Of a DNA stretch of 64,000 bases, positions 27,346-36,184 are shown one piece after another. Under the pieces are notes generated by a model. It saw nothing but the letters and a program-made list of their open reading frames with translations, did no database searches and was not told where the DNA came from. Origin of the DNA: Bacteriovorax sp. BAL6_X (GTDB lineage Bacteria > Bdellovibrionota > Bacteriovoracia > Bacteriovoracales > Bacteriovoracaceae). The translations under genes and the position numbers were made by a program. Numbering within the stretch: the first letter of the stretch is position 1; each line of letters starts with the position of its first letter. The DNA lies in the NCBI RefSeq assembly GCF_000443995.1, contig NZ_AUMC01000003.1:682001-746000 (forward strand). Direction: 5' to 3'.

Positions 27346-27723
27346 TTAGATGACTAAACTGCTGGCAAATTCAAAATTACCCTTCAGTTCCTTGTCACTA
27401 GTTGCTGAAGCGTCCCTTGCTTCAACACTCGCGCTGGCCTGTTCTTGTAGGGCCGCTTCCGCGAAGTAGTTATCAATCGTTTGCTCGTAATCTTTAAGCA
27501 GTACTTCTTTAAGCTCTTCTTTCGATACTTTTAAAACACTACAAACAGTATTCAGTGAACGTAGTGGAACAGAGCATAGTCCGCGTTCAATATTACTTAT
27601 AAATTGTCCGTTCTTATAACCTAGGCGGTACGACAATCCTTGTTGTGACACCTTAGGTGATAAAGAACGTCTTTTGACTTTTATTAATTCAGCGATGTTC
27701 TCAAACACTCTTCTTTCTTTCAT
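27346..27723 (-). CDS. XRE-family transcriptional regulator
   Basis: A 125-residue protein with a helix-turn-helix domain (about residues 10-70): SPKVSQQGLSYRLGYKNGQFISNIERGLCSVPLRSLNTVCSVLKVSKEEL. The C-terminal 50 residues are Ala/Glu rich without a known domain. It is divergent from the tandem response-regulator-like genes, and an inverted repeat between them could be its operator. Confidence 0.88.
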   Translation of the reverse strand: MKERRVFENIAELIKVKRRSLSPKVSQQGLSYRLGYKNGQFISNIERGLCSVPLRSLNTVCSVLKVSKEELKEVLLKDYEQTIDNYFAEAALQEQASASVEARDASATSDKELKGNFEFASSLVI

Positions 27724-27746
27724 CCATAACCTCCAGTTTTATTATT

Positions 27747-27767
27747 TACCAACTATTGTTATTGGTA
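27747..27767. promoter_or_regulatory. Candidate operator between XRE gene and regulator pair
   Basis: TACCAA and TTGGTA face each other across 9 bases in the 103-base divergent spacer. Position and symmetry fit an XRE dimer site, but no second copy is seen. Confidence 0.4.
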
Positions 27768-27826
27768 CAACATGATGATAATATGTTTAGGCAATATTAT
27801 TTACTTACAAATACGTAAGGTTTACT

Positions 27827-28441
27827 ATGTCAATAAAATTAAAAGCTTACACGTCTAATCATAAGAAAATCTTTAGGGAGTCGGAAATAGAGGCCCTCTA
27901 TGGTGCCAAGTTTGAGTACTTAGACGAACTTCCATTTGAACTTCCTCCGGGCGAAATACTCATTTTAGATTTAGATGAGATCACTGATGAGTTCATTGAA
28001 AAGGTCCAGTATACAAGGGTTAAATTCGTGACGCTGGTTAGTACACTTAAGCAAAATAACCTTAATCGCCTCCTGCCAATTGGCGGTCATCTATTTGCAG
28101 TGAAGGGGATTCCGTTTGAAGACTTCATGGAGATTCTCACAAGTCGTATTCACCAAATGGAAATGTTCAAGATGCTCCACCTCGTTAGTCATACCGATAC
28201 TGAATTATTTCGTTTTATCTTAAGGGCCGGAAACGGTCAGAAGTCAAAATTAAGTGAACTTATTTTTGGCTCCACAAGTGAGAGTACAATGGATGTTAAC
28301 TTAAGCCGCTTAAGAAAGAAGTTACGCGATCCTGAAATTGGAGATGATTTCTTTCGTATTATCACAAAGAGTGGAAGACTCTATATTGTGAGTCGTTTAA
28401 CGAATTACGAAATTCCAAAACATTTATTAGAAAAAAAATAA
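27827..28441 (+). CDS. Atypical response-regulator-like winged-helix protein, copy 1
   Basis: A 204-residue protein with an N-terminal receiver-like region of about 110 residues that lacks the usual acidic pocket and clear phospho-Asp/Lys set (it has ILILDLDEITDEF where DLxxP would be), then a C-terminal OmpR-like winged helix: KLSELIFGSTSESTMDVNLSRLRKKLRDPEIGDDFFRIITKSGRLYIV. It is probably a phosphorylation-independent DNA-binding protein. The next gene is a close paralog in the same direction 44 bases on. Sensing mechanism is unknown. Confidence 0.75.
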   Translation: MSIKLKAYTSNHKKIFRESEIEALYGAKFEYLDELPFELPPGEILILDLDEITDEFIEKVQYTRVKFVTLVSTLKQNNLNRLLPIGGHLFAVKGIPFEDFMEILTSRIHQMEMFKMLHLVSHTDTELFRFILRAGNGQKSKLSELIFGSTSESTMDVNLSRLRKKLRDPEIGDDFFRIITKSGRLYIVSRLTNYEIPKHLLEKK

Positions 28442-28485
28442 GATCTCATTGAAGTGCTTTCAAGTAAAATTACTTGGAGGTAGAG

Positions 28486-29091
28486 ATGAAAATTTTGGCC
28501 TACACCACAGATAAGAGAAAGCTCTTTTATGCAGATGCTATTGAAGAGGCATTCGGTCTTCCTATTGAGTATCTCGATGAAATACCTTCTCAAACTGGAG
28601 TAGGTGAACTTCTTATTGTTGAACTTGATACCATTCCTGATGAATTAATCGAAGAAGTAAAATACACCACTCTTAAGTATGTCTATGTTGTCGATGACTT
28701 CACCCAAAGAAACCTAAATCGCTTCTTACCACTTGGTGGAAATCTTTGTGTCTTAAAGAGCATGGGAGTGGACGATTTTATCGAGGCCCTCTTTGGCCGT
28801 TTTCACTTGATGGAAATTTATAAACTCTTTCACATCATTAGTCGTACCGATATGGAACTCTTTCGCCTCATCAATCGCGCGGGTAATGGAGAAAAGGGAA
28901 AGCTCTCTGATATTCTCTTTGGTTCAACGAGTGAGAATACAATGGATGTAGGCCTTAGTCGTCTTAGAAAAAAACTTCGCGATCCGGAAATGGGAAATGA
29001 CTTCTTTCGTATCATTACAAAGAAGGGCAGACTCTATTTGGTCAATCAAATTAACCACTATAAAATTGATAATTATCTCTTAGTTGAATAA
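28486..29091 (+). CDS. Atypical response-regulator-like winged-helix protein, copy 2
   Basis: A 201-residue paralog of the preceding gene; both share FGSTSE-TMDV, LSRLRKKLRDPE, FFRIITK and GRLYLV in the winged helix and a similar degenerate receiver (LLIVELDTIPDELIEEVKYTTLKYV). The ATG at 28486 follows GGAGG by 6 bases and is preferred over the TTG at 28474. The pair looks like a tandem duplication with divergence, which would allow heterodimers. It converges with mutM two bases after its stop. Confidence 0.75.
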   Translation: MKILAYTTDKRKLFYADAIEEAFGLPIEYLDEIPSQTGVGELLIVELDTIPDELIEEVKYTTLKYVYVVDDFTQRNLNRFLPLGGNLCVLKSMGVDDFIEALFGRFHLMEIYKLFHIISRTDMELFRLINRAGNGEKGKLSDILFGSTSENTMDVGLSRLRKKLRDPEMGNDFFRIITKKGRLYLVNQINHYKIDNYLLVE

Positions 29092-29093
29092 TT

Positions 29094-29921
29094 CTACTTC
29101 TGACACTTCGGACAGTAGTAGGTCCCTCTTTGAGCAAGTGTAATCTTCTTCACTTCACTCTTCTTACAGAGCTGACAAGTTTTCTGATAAAAGACCACTA
29201 GATTTTTAACGCCTTCACCTTTTTCACCAAAGGCATCTTGATAGCCCCCTGAAAAAGTCGTTCCACCAGTTGCGATAGAATCATCGAGAACAATTCTTAT
29301 GGCCATGAAAACTTTTTCTAACTCAAGCTTTGTGAGTGTTTTCATTCGACGAGTTGGGCGAACTCCTGCGTGAGCACAAATCTCACTTGCCATATAATTA
29401 CCAACACCCGAAAAAAAGTTCTGCTCCAAAAGAAATGGTTTTAAAACCTTATTAGGCCTTTCTTTTTTAAGCATCAAAAGATACTCAAGTGTGAACTCAG
29501 CCTTAGAAACATCAGGGCCTAGACGTGTTAACCAAGTCGCTTCATTAGGTGGAGAGTAGAGATGAAAAACACCAAAGCGTCTCGGGTCAATATAGCCCAA
29601 GTGCAGCGGGCCTTTGGCATTTGTACCAATGAGTTTTATATGAGTATGCTTTTCTGTAATTTCTTCAGTTGCAATTCGCCACGATCCCGACATTCCTAAA
29701 CCTGAAATTGCACGCCACTCATTGCCGTGTGTATCGGTGAAAAAGAAGCGCAGAACTTTTCCTTGTCGCTCGACTCTTTGGAGAGTCATGCCTCGCGGAT
29801 TGAAGTCCTTGTCTTTCACAATTGAGTCACTCACATCTGAGTAGACGACGTCTTGGATCTCCATTGGGAGAACGTTGGATAATTGTGATTTGATGGTCTC
29901 GACCTCCGGGAGCTCGGGCAC
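29094..29921 (-). CDS. mutM: Formamidopyrimidine-DNA glycosylase MutM (Fpg)
   Basis: Removes oxidised purines such as 8-oxoguanine and cleaves the abasic site. The 275-residue protein has catalytic Pro1-Glu2 in MPELPEVETI, the conserved lysine region, the helix-two-turn-helix FLLEQNFFSGVGNYMASEI, and a C-terminal zinc finger CQLCKK...YYCPKCQK. The start is GTG and lies within attL of the integrated element; the original ATG with its ribosome site is now 12.8 kb away at attR. The protein is intact because the recombination site encodes the same N-terminal residues. Expression probably depends on element transcription through the adjacent integrase gene. Confidence 0.96.
   Translation of the reverse strand: MPELPEVETIKSQLSNVLPMEIQDVVYSDVSDSIVKDKDFNPRGMTLQRVERQGKVLRFFFTDTHGNEWRAISGLGMSGSWRIATEEITEKHTHIKLIGTNAKGPLHLGYIDPRRFGVFHLYSPPNEATWLTRLGPDVSKAEFTLEYLLMLKKERPNKVLKPFLLEQNFFSGVGNYMASEICAHAGVRPTRRMKTLTKLELEKVFMAIRIVLDDSIATGGTTFSGGYQDAFGEKGEGVKNLVVFYQKTCQLCKKSEVKKITLAQRGTYYCPKCQK
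29904..29920. other. attL core of integrated element
   Basis: The 17-base sequence CTCCGGGAGCTCGGGCA encodes, on the minus strand, the start of MutM (Pro-Glu-Leu-Pro-Glu). A copy with one difference is at 42741-42757 in the same orientation, and a tyrosine integrase gene begins 67 bases away. This is the expected layout of an attachment-site pair. Confidence 0.85.
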
Positions 29922-29973
29922 TTGCTTTATAACCTCATGTTTTAATTAGATTTTACTCAGTGAGTTAGTTTAA

Positions 29974-30010
29974 GTAATCAGTGGTAATCAGTCAATTACC
30001 AACTGATTAC
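29974..30010. repeat. Integrase arm-type repeats, left end
   Basis: GTAATCAGT occurs at 29974-29982 and 29984-29992, and its inverse ACTGATTAC at 30002-30010, overlapping the 3' end of the integrase gene. The same 9-mer family occurs at the other end of the element. Confidence 0.7.
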
Positions 30011-31274
30011 CTTGATTAACTCTAAAGCTACTTAGTGGAATAACATTGTGATAATGATTTTGAATAGGTAAAGCTTCGTCTTTATACCCAAGTTCAATCA
30101 TTTTCTTCTTAATCTCTTCAGTAACTTTTAAAGAAACTTCTTTATTGAGCTCCTCGTCAAGCTTTGAGTAGTGGTCTGCTAACTTAAAGTCCTTATGGCC
30201 AGTCATTGCTATAACCGCATCAAGTCCACCACCAATTTTACGAGCTAGTTTTGCCATTCCATGTCTCAATATATGAGTACCTGAGTGTGGAATACCTGCT
30301 CGTCTTTGAGCTTGGCGGTAGTTCTTCTGAATAGTGCCGTAATTTAGAGGCTTACCGTTAACATGAAAAACAAAGTTACTTCCTTCAAACCTATCTTCTT
30401 GTCTCCTTAAAAGTATAGCCTTTAAAATTGGTGTTAAATAGAAAGGTCGTGGTTCTTTGTTTTTAGGAGAATCGTTCAAAGATACAAAAGTTTTAGAGGA
30501 GTTATCCCAGTAACATGTCTCCATAATTGTTGCTTTGTTCCTTGAAAAATCAACTCTATGCCACTGAAGTCCTGCAATTTCACCAATCCTACTTGCTGTA
30601 AGATATTGAAACATAGCTAAATCTCTGTATAGAGGATTAAGATGTTCAAAGAATCTAAGACATTCTTCTACTGAAATATTCATATCCCTAACAGGCTTCG
30701 GTCTAATAATACCTAGCTTCTTATGTTCGGTTCTTACAGGATTAATTAAGAACTTTGCTTCTTGTTCATACAGCTCATGTTTCTGATACCAGTTGAAAAT
30801 TGTGGTGAACAAGTTAAGCTCATTATCAAGATTACACCTTTTTGCTTTTCCACGAGAACTTCCTTCATAAAAGTCACTTTTGAAATACTCAACGTTTTCT
30901 TCAACCCAAGACCTTACTTTACTTCTCGTAATGAGGTTCATAGGTAGATGTTCAAGAGTTTTCAAAAGTTGATAGCGTCTTAACCAAATTGTCTTCGTAC
31001 TTTTGGCGAGTGTTGGAAAGTGATGTTTCTGCATCGAGTCCCAGACTTCCTTAAGGGATGCATATTGCCTTTCTTGACTTTGGTCTTCGTCAACCCCATT
31101 AAAAGTAATTAGCCAGTTCTTAGCTTGTCTGAGACTTTCAAACGTTCTCCTCGTAGTCTTATTGCGTATCGTTTTAGTCGCTTGGTAGTTTCCTGTGTTT
31201 TTGTGCTTACATATCCCTCTACAGCTTGGTACAGGGATATACATGTTTTCACGCTTTTGTTGTTTTTTACTCAT
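29988..31274 (-). CDS. int: Tyrosine recombinase / integrase of the mutM element
   Basis: A 428-residue phage-type integrase. An N-terminal arm-binding region, a core-binding SAM-like domain (about 70-180) and a catalytic domain (about 200-390) can be made out. Catalytic residues lie in LTASRIGEIAGLQW (Arg), HILRHGMAKLA (His-x-x-Arg), MTGHKD (His) and DHYSKL (Tyr nucleophile). The gene ends 67 bases from mutM and is read towards it, so integrase transcripts may now supply mutM. Adjacent excisionase-like gene fits integration/excision control. Confidence 0.94.
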   Translation of the reverse strand: MSKKQQKRENMYIPVPSCRGICKHKNTGNYQATKTIRNKTTRRTFESLRQAKNWLITFNGVDEDQSQERQYASLKEVWDSMQKHHFPTLAKSTKTIWLRRYQLLKTLEHLPMNLITRSKVRSWVEENVEYFKSDFYEGSSRGKAKRCNLDNELNLFTTIFNWYQKHELYEQEAKFLINPVRTEHKKLGIIRPKPVRDMNISVEECLRFFEHLNPLYRDLAMFQYLTASRIGEIAGLQWHRVDFSRNKATIMETCYWDNSSKTFVSLNDSPKNKEPRPFYLTPILKAILLRRQEDRFEGSNFVFHVNGKPLNYGTIQKNYRQAQRRAGIPHSGTHILRHGMAKLARKIGGGLDAVIAMTGHKDFKLADHYSKLDEELNKEVSLKVTEEIKKKMIELGYKDEALPIQNHYHNVIPLSSFRVNQGNQLVID

Positions 31275-31276
31275 TC

Positions 31277-31543
31277 TTAATCTCCTTCTTCAATCCAATT
31301 AAGGATTTTTTCTGGGTCAAAGAATAATCTGCCACAACGCTTCATATAGGGAATAAAATTCCCTCGCTTACTTCTCGTCTTACGCTTCCTTTCAATGGAA
31401 ATACGGTTTTGAATAGTTTTGGCCGACAATCCAGTGAATAAGGAAACATCTTTTAATTCCCATATCTTCTTTTTAAAGAGCTTTTCATGCAAATCATAAT
31501 CAACGTTATTAAGTTTGTCCTCCAAATCAATTCTTTGATTCAT
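31277..31543 (-). CDS. Excisionase-like helix-turn-helix protein
   Basis: An 88-residue basic protein with a MerR/HTH_17-type helix: KKIWELKDVSLFTGLSAKTIQNRI, then basic residues and a beta-hairpin region RCGRLFFDPEKILNWIEEG typical of excisionase-like DNA-binding domains. AAGGAG lies 6 bases before the ATG at 31543, which is preferred over the upstream in-frame start at 31612. It ends 2 bases before the integrase start, so the two are co-transcribed. Recombination directionality role is inferred from fold and position. Confidence 0.75.
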   Translation of the reverse strand: MNQRIDLEDKLNNVDYDLHEKLFKKKIWELKDVSLFTGLSAKTIQNRISIERKRKTRSKRGNFIPYMKRCGRLFFDPEKILNWIEEGD

Positions 31544-31823
31544 TATTATCTCCTTTTTTTGTGCGAGTACTCTTTCTTTGCTTTCTATCTTTAATTTCCT
31601 TATCAATGGCATCTTTTTGATGCTTAAGGTAACTCACTGAGCTAAATACTGAGTAAGTACAATATTCTTCATAAAAACTTTCAATAAATTCACCATAAAA
31701 ATTCTTTGATAATGGAATGCCTCTTGTTGCTTCTAGTGCATGTTTAAATGCATTGTGGTCAATGTCTTTTTCACCGTAAGCTTGTAGAGCAATAGCTCCG
31801 TGGAACTCTCTTGAGTTAATCAT
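31527..31823 (-). CDS. Small hypothetical element protein
   Basis: A 98-residue protein not recognised. N-terminal part is Ala/His rich and probably helical; the C-terminus is strongly basic and polar (IKDRKQRKSTRTKKGDNNESKN). It overlaps the preceding gene (ATGA, 4 bases) and the next one by 17 bases, so it is translated as part of the same operon as the replication-like protein and the excisionase-like protein. Confidence 0.65.
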   Translation of the reverse strand: MINSREFHGAIALQAYGEKDIDHNAFKHALEATRGIPLSKNFYGEFIESFYEEYCTYSVFSSVSYLKHQKDAIDKEIKDRKQRKSTRTKKGDNNESKN

Positions 31824-33040
31824 TTCTGTCCTCCGTAATTAAAATTGCGTGTGATTAATGCTGAATATTTTGGATTTAGCTCAAAGGTAGAACGAACCCC
31901 TCCCTTTGTTAAAATCCCTTTGTTAACGAGATTTAAAACATTTCTGTAACCTCGCTCTTTTGACTTTATAGTTATGGAGCCTGCATTTGAGGTAAGCTTT
32001 TGAATAAGCTTTTTAAAGTGTTTTCCACCGTGAGGAATAAAATCCTCGATGCACTCTTCATAAGTTAGACTTTCTTGATTTAAAGACCTATTTACAAGAA
32101 TCCTTCTAAGTACTCGCTCTGTCTTTAGTCGAAGTTGTTCAAGAACATATCCAAGGCCTTCGTTCTTGTATTGTTTATTTTTGTGATATGAAAAATGTCT
32201 GTCAGAATAGACTATCTCGACTTTGATTAGGTCTTCAGTTTTTCGATAAACCTTAATATATGAGCCAATGTAATCCTTTGTATTAAAATGGTAGATAATT
32301 GGGCCTACGATATTACCTCTTGAATCCTTTTCAGACCTTGGTACACCAAACTCATCCCTTATCTTCTTTTCAAATATATTTAAGTCTTGGCTAGGTGAGT
32401 GAGTCTTAACCATTGTATAGAGTTCAAGATGAGAGAATTTTACATTAAAGTTAATACGAACATCGCTATGCTTTAAGATATGGTAGTAAATTTTTCCAAA
32501 AATCGAGCGTACATAGCTTTCAAATCCAACTAAGTGATTTTGAATATAGTCCCAATGACACTTACCATTTGTATAATTAATTTCATCTTCAAAAATATTA
32601 TCATTCCCGTCGATAGATGTTTTTGATAGTGTTTCCTTCATCAATCTTTGAGATATAAGTTTAGTAAGGTTTCCAATTTTATGAAGAACACCAAAAGAGT
32701 ATTGTTCAAAAACCTGCATAACGATAACACAGATAGAGTTATCGTCCCTTTTACGAAGTCTTCTAACGACATCTATATTCTGCTTAGATAAGTATCTAAT
32801 TACTCTTCTACGCTTATAAATTCCATTGCTGAAAGTAGAACCTGTCGCTGAGCCTTTTGCATGATACTTATCAGCATTAGTGTAGCTAATGGATTCGAGC
32901 ATCTTTCTATTTGGATTACTCCATTCTTTGAGTGTCCATGGCCCATTTTCCTTCTCTTCATCAATAATTAGATTGGTGTTTGTTTTGACGAGTTTTTCTG
33001 CTCTCTTAGATATACTTAAAGCTTGAGTTTCTCTTCTCAC
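31820..33040 (-). CDS. Possible phage/plasmid-type replication protein
   Basis: A 406-residue basic protein, first of the leftward operon ending in integrase. Its central YIGSYIKVYRKTEDLIKVEIVYSDRHF segment recalls the beta-strand pattern seen in rolling-circle or phage gene II/X type replication proteins (KVYxK then IRxExxxR), and the C-terminal half resembles a winged helix. I see no certain catalytic tyrosine motif. Replication initiation is therefore a weak inference; an uncharacterised element protein is equally possible. Confidence 0.45.
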   Translation of the reverse strand: MRRETQALSISKRAEKLVKTNTNLIIDEEKENGPWTLKEWSNPNRKMLESISYTNADKYHAKGSATGSTFSNGIYKRRRVIRYLSKQNIDVVRRLRKRDDNSICVIVMQVFEQYSFGVLHKIGNLTKLISQRLMKETLSKTSIDGNDNIFEDEINYTNGKCHWDYIQNHLVGFESYVRSIFGKIYYHILKHSDVRINFNVKFSHLELYTMVKTHSPSQDLNIFEKKIRDEFGVPRSEKDSRGNIVGPIIYHFNTKDYIGSYIKVYRKTEDLIKVEIVYSDRHFSYHKNKQYKNEGLGYVLEQLRLKTERVLRRILVNRSLNQESLTYEECIEDFIPHGGKHFKKLIQKLTSNAGSITIKSKERGYRNVLNLVNKGILTKGGVRSTFELNPKYSALITRNFNYGGQK

Positions 33041-33216
33041 TTATCTCTCCTTTGTACTTACTAATATGGATGCAAGCGGGTGCATCGAATCTTTGTTAGA
33101 AACAATTCTTTATTGAAGGTATTTAAAGCATTTAATAGAGGTGTTTAGAAATGTAGAATAGATGGAGGTTATCGTAGAAGAGTTTAGCTTGTCGTAGAAA
33201 AAAGTTTTGCAAAGAG

Positions 33217-34056
33217 TTAGAGAATCACTCTGAAGTTTGGGGGAAGCTTAATTTTGTATGCTGTGTTTTTTCTTTCTCCCTTGATTTTAATTAAATGTGC
33301 CTCTGTTTTTCCAATAAGTTCCTTCTTAGATTTAAATATATCAGAAAGCCTTTGGATATTTGAGTAGCTAATATTTTCAATCTCAAATCCAGAGTTGTTA
33401 TCAATTCTTGATAGTCCAAATCTATTCAATTCATTGCCTTCAGTTTGTCTATAAAGTTCCCATGCTTTTGTGATTATTTCTTTAGAAGTGAACTCATCAA
33501 GTTGTGAATTTTGTTTAAGAGATAGAAGAGAGTAAATGATGTATGCTTGTGATGAGCTTAGTTTAATAAGACTTTCATCATAGAATATATGAAGAGTTTT
33601 TAAGTTTAATGAAGGATGTGTGGTTCTATTTATAAGTTCTGTTAACTTGTTCTTGTCTTCTTTCTTTATATAAATGTTTGATAAAGATGCTTTGTTCGTT
33701 GGTTCATAGAAACAGTCACTCTCTGCTTCAATAAAACAAGGGAATTCCTCATCTAGAGTGAACAACCATCCTGCTTGTTTGGAAGCAGTTAGTATTTCGT
33801 TTTTATCAATCGTTAAAAACTTATAGCTTTCTAAAAGATTTTCCGATTCATTCTTATTTAAAAAACTATTTCCAGTTACTGGTATAATGATATCTGTTAG
33901 GTCTGGTCTTGGATTTCCAAATATTTTCTCAATATAAAAATGAATATTTTTAAAATCAATGTTTCTAGTGAGTGATTTAAAAATTGAACCATAGAATAAG
34001 TCCTCTGTGATAGAGAGTTCATCTAAAAGAATGGTAAGTGGTATGTAATATTTCAT
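33217..34056 (-). CDS. Hypothetical element protein
   Basis: A 279-residue protein, not recognised. Soluble, without signal peptide or membrane segment. The C-terminal half contains a helical stretch (ASSQAYIIYSLLSLKQNSQLDEFTSKEIITKAWELYRQ-like) and ends in a basic, beta-rich region with a GERKNTAYKIKLPP segment that could be the wing of a winged-helix domain, since it follows two predicted helices. AT-rich codon use like the rest of the element. Cargo or regulator; function unknown. Confidence 0.6.
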   Translation of the reverse strand: MKYYIPLTILLDELSITEDLFYGSIFKSLTRNIDFKNIHFYIEKIFGNPRPDLTDIIIPVTGNSFLNKNESENLLESYKFLTIDKNEILTASKQAGWLFTLDEEFPCFIEAESDCFYEPTNKASLSNIYIKKEDKNKLTELINRTTHPSLNLKTLHIFYDESLIKLSSSQAYIIYSLLSLKQNSQLDEFTSKEIITKAWELYRQTEGNELNRFGLSRIDNNSGFEIENISYSNIQRLSDIFKSKKELIGKTEAHLIKIKGERKNTAYKIKLPPNFRVIL

Positions 34057-34186
34057 CTTTTGAATTTGTTTGAAGTCCGCTTTTTTCCGTTGAAAAAGCT
34101 ATAGTTAATAAAATTCAATATTTATTTTATAAACTAGGTTTATTCAATATTTGACACGAAATGTAAACCTCTGAAATTTAGTAGAG

Positions 34187-34564
34187 TTAGAGTCTGGATT
34201 CAAAATCATCACCAAGAAAGTAAAATTTCCAGTACTTCTTACATTCCTTTGATGAAGCGTCCTTGGTGCCGTACTTTTTTTCGAGACTTTGAATTAATAG
34301 ACGCTTTTTTGATAGTTTATCAGTTTCGACTTTAAACCACTGTTCGTATGACTTTTTCGTAGAGGAATTTCTTTTGTAATACTCTTGTTGTCGTGTATAG
34401 CTAATTCTTTCTTGTGTTCTAGTAATCCACTTTTGATTCTTAGCTTTCATATTAGCTACATAACAACTTTTGTACTCTTTAGTAGTCGGTGGAAGTGGCT
34501 TGTCTTCTCCGTACGCATTAGCACAGAGTAGTATTAAAAGAGGAAAGATGTGCTTAATAACCAT
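34187..34564 (-). CDS. Small secreted protein of the element
   Basis: A 125-residue protein with a signal peptide (VIKHIFPLLILLCANAYG). The mature part is very basic and Tyr/Lys/Gln rich and has two Cys residues (SCYVANMK and SKECKKYW) that could form a disulfide. Its ATG is directly beside the stop of the upstream membrane-protein gene, so the two form an operon. Resembles small phage-lysis or entry-exclusion type products only in layout; function unknown. Confidence 0.6.
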   Translation of the reverse strand: MVIKHIFPLLILLCANAYGEDKPLPPTTKEYKSCYVANMKAKNQKWITRTQERISYTRQQEYYKRNSSTKKSYEQWFKVETDKLSKKRLLIQSLEKKYGTKDASSKECKKYWKFYFLGDDFESRL

Positions 34565-35107
34565 TTATCTCTTAAGCCTTGTTAAGGCGTTATGCTCTAG
34601 GAATTGAGCCATCTCAACTTCGGAATACCACTTGTCCATACCATCAATAGTGAAGTTTTCATCTTTTACAGCTTCTCTAAAAATTTCTGCATACTTTTTT
34701 GAGTACTCTGATTCTGGTACTCCTTGCTTCATAGCATTCATAAGGTACTTGTCTTTTTTAAACATATTTGCACACCATTTCAGTTGTGCTTTATAAACAT
34801 CTTCTTGAAATTTATAAGTTGGTTTAGGGAGATTATTGCAAAGCTTATTAAGCTCCGCCACAAGTGAGTCTTGTTCAGAAATAGTTGTAGGTTGTGATTC
34901 TCTTAGTTCCTGCATCTTAAAGAATGTTTTTGCGATAGCCTCTTTGTGATTTAAATAATTCTCAATATCACTTTTATAAGGGCCATTCATTGCTTTGTAT
35001 TTTTTGTATTTGGGGACAGCTATAGCTACTCCAATAAGAAATAGTGCAAAATACTTTGGAATCTTCCAAATAGACGATTTTTTCTTTTTATTATTTTTAT
35101 TTTCCAT
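34565..35107 (-). CDS. Single-pass membrane protein of the element
   Basis: A 180-residue protein with a Lys/Asn-rich N-terminus, one membrane helix (IPKYFALFLIGVAIAVP, about residues 17-34) and a helical, charged C-terminal part. It has two Cys (NNLCNN-type LCNNLPK and WCANMFKK). Adjacent to the secreted protein gene with no gap. No family recognised; the pair may act together in the envelope. Confidence 0.6.
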   Translation of the reverse strand: MENKNNKKKKSSIWKIPKYFALFLIGVAIAVPKYKKYKAMNGPYKSDIENYLNHKEAIAKTFFKMQELRESQPTTISEQDSLVAELNKLCNNLPKPTYKFQEDVYKAQLKWCANMFKKDKYLMNAMKQGVPESEYSKKYAEIFREAVKDENFTIDGMDKWYSEVEMAQFLEHNALTRLKR

Positions 35108-35144
35108 ATTTTCCTCGATAGTTAGCCTTGTCGGTAAAAATTAT

Positions 35145-35432
35145 TTATTCTTTAATTGGTCTTAGTACTACTTCAAATCTTCCTGCGTAGATTTCATCTT
35201 GAAACTGCTTGATAACTTCTTTTGACTTCTCCTCAATAGTACTAAAGCATAGGTCATCTAAGCTTACAGAGAGAGTATTTGCCACTAATTTGACTTGTCC
35301 TAAGTCTCTAGGAGATTGACCTTTAAGCCAGTTGTGAATTGTCTGAGTATTCACCCCTGATTCTTTTGCTAGCTTTGGAACAGACCAATCAAACTCTGAT
35401 AATAAAGTTCTTAGATTTATAGATAGTTGCAT
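35145..35432 (-). CDS. XRE-family regulator of the element
   Basis: A 95-97-residue HTH protein: WSVPKLAKESGVNTQTIHNWLKGQSPRDLGQVKLVANTLSVSLDDLCF, followed by a C-terminal helix. The ATG at 35432 has AAGG at a good distance, the one at 35438 does not. It is probably the element's repressor. It lies before the membrane pair in the same direction. No operator stands out. Confidence 0.8.
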   Translation of the reverse strand: MQLSINLRTLLSEFDWSVPKLAKESGVNTQTIHNWLKGQSPRDLGQVKLVANTLSVSLDDLCFSTIEEKSKEVIKQFQDEIYAGRFEVVLRPIKE

Positions 35433-35499
35433 CTTCATACCTTATTCATCGGGTCTAAATTTTAATTTGTAACATGCTGAGAGATAAATGATTTATCTC

Positions 35500-36105
35500 T
35501 CAGGATACGGCACTAGTCTCACCTAGCTTGTAAGCCTTGATAATTCTAGAGACAGAGGAGGGGCTTGCTTTCACTATTTTAGATATTTCAATGTTAGTTA
35601 ATGATTTCTTGTGAAGACTTATTACAGTCTCTCTACAAATAACTCTTTCACGTCCAATCCTCTTTCCTTGAGCCTTTGCATGCTCAAGACCTCTCTTGAC
35701 CCTGTCTGAAATTTGGTTCTTTTCAAGTTCCGCAATACTCCCTGTGACAGATAGAATCATTTTTCCAATAGGCGTAGAAAAATCAATTTGCTCATTTATT
35801 GAGATTAGTTTTACGGACATAGAGGCAAGCTCATTAGCGACATCAAGAAGGTGTCTAAGAGAGCGAGAAAGCCTTGATAAGGAAACAACTATAACAGTAT
35901 CAATCAAGTCATTTCTACAGTCTTCTATTAGTTTATTAAGAGCAATTCTGTCTGATTTTGCTCCACTTATCTTGTCTTCATAGATGAGGTAGTCCTCAAC
36001 TGAATAGCTCTGGGATTTACAATAGTTCTCTGCTCTTAGCCTTTGGGATGCTAAATCCTGCCTTTGGGTGGAGACTCTAAGGTAGATAGCTTTTTTTGAC
36101 TTCAT
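35500..36105 (-). CDS. Small serine recombinase (resolvase/invertase family)
   Basis: A 201-residue recombinase of the Tn3-resolvase/Pin type. The catalytic serine is in IYLRVSTQRQDLASQ, the arginine patch in VVVSLSRLSRSLRHLLD, and the E-helix in GKMILSVTGSIAELEKNQISDRVKRGLEHAKAQGKRIGR, followed by a short C-terminal HTH (SLTNIEISKIVKASPSSVSRIIKAYKLG). Size fits resolvases rather than large integrases. It may resolve multimers or invert DNA; no flanking inverted repeats were found. Divergent from the ribbon-helix-helix gene. Confidence 0.92.
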   Translation of the reverse strand: MKSKKAIYLRVSTQRQDLASQRLRAENYCKSQSYSVEDYLIYEDKISGAKSDRIALNKLIEDCRNDLIDTVIVVSLSRLSRSLRHLLDVANELASMSVKLISINEQIDFSTPIGKMILSVTGSIAELEKNQISDRVKRGLEHAKAQGKRIGRERVICRETVISLHKKSLTNIEISKIVKASPSSVSRIIKAYKLGETSAVS

Positions 36106-36184
36106 AATACATTATAACACGCAGTGTCTTTTTATGCAACTAAAAAATGGTATCATTAATAAGTGTCGTTAATGAGGAGAGAGT

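Noticed and set aside
29094-29921. mutM as a gene broken by the element
   Set aside because: The reading frame including Pro1-Glu2 is complete because the att core restores the first codons.
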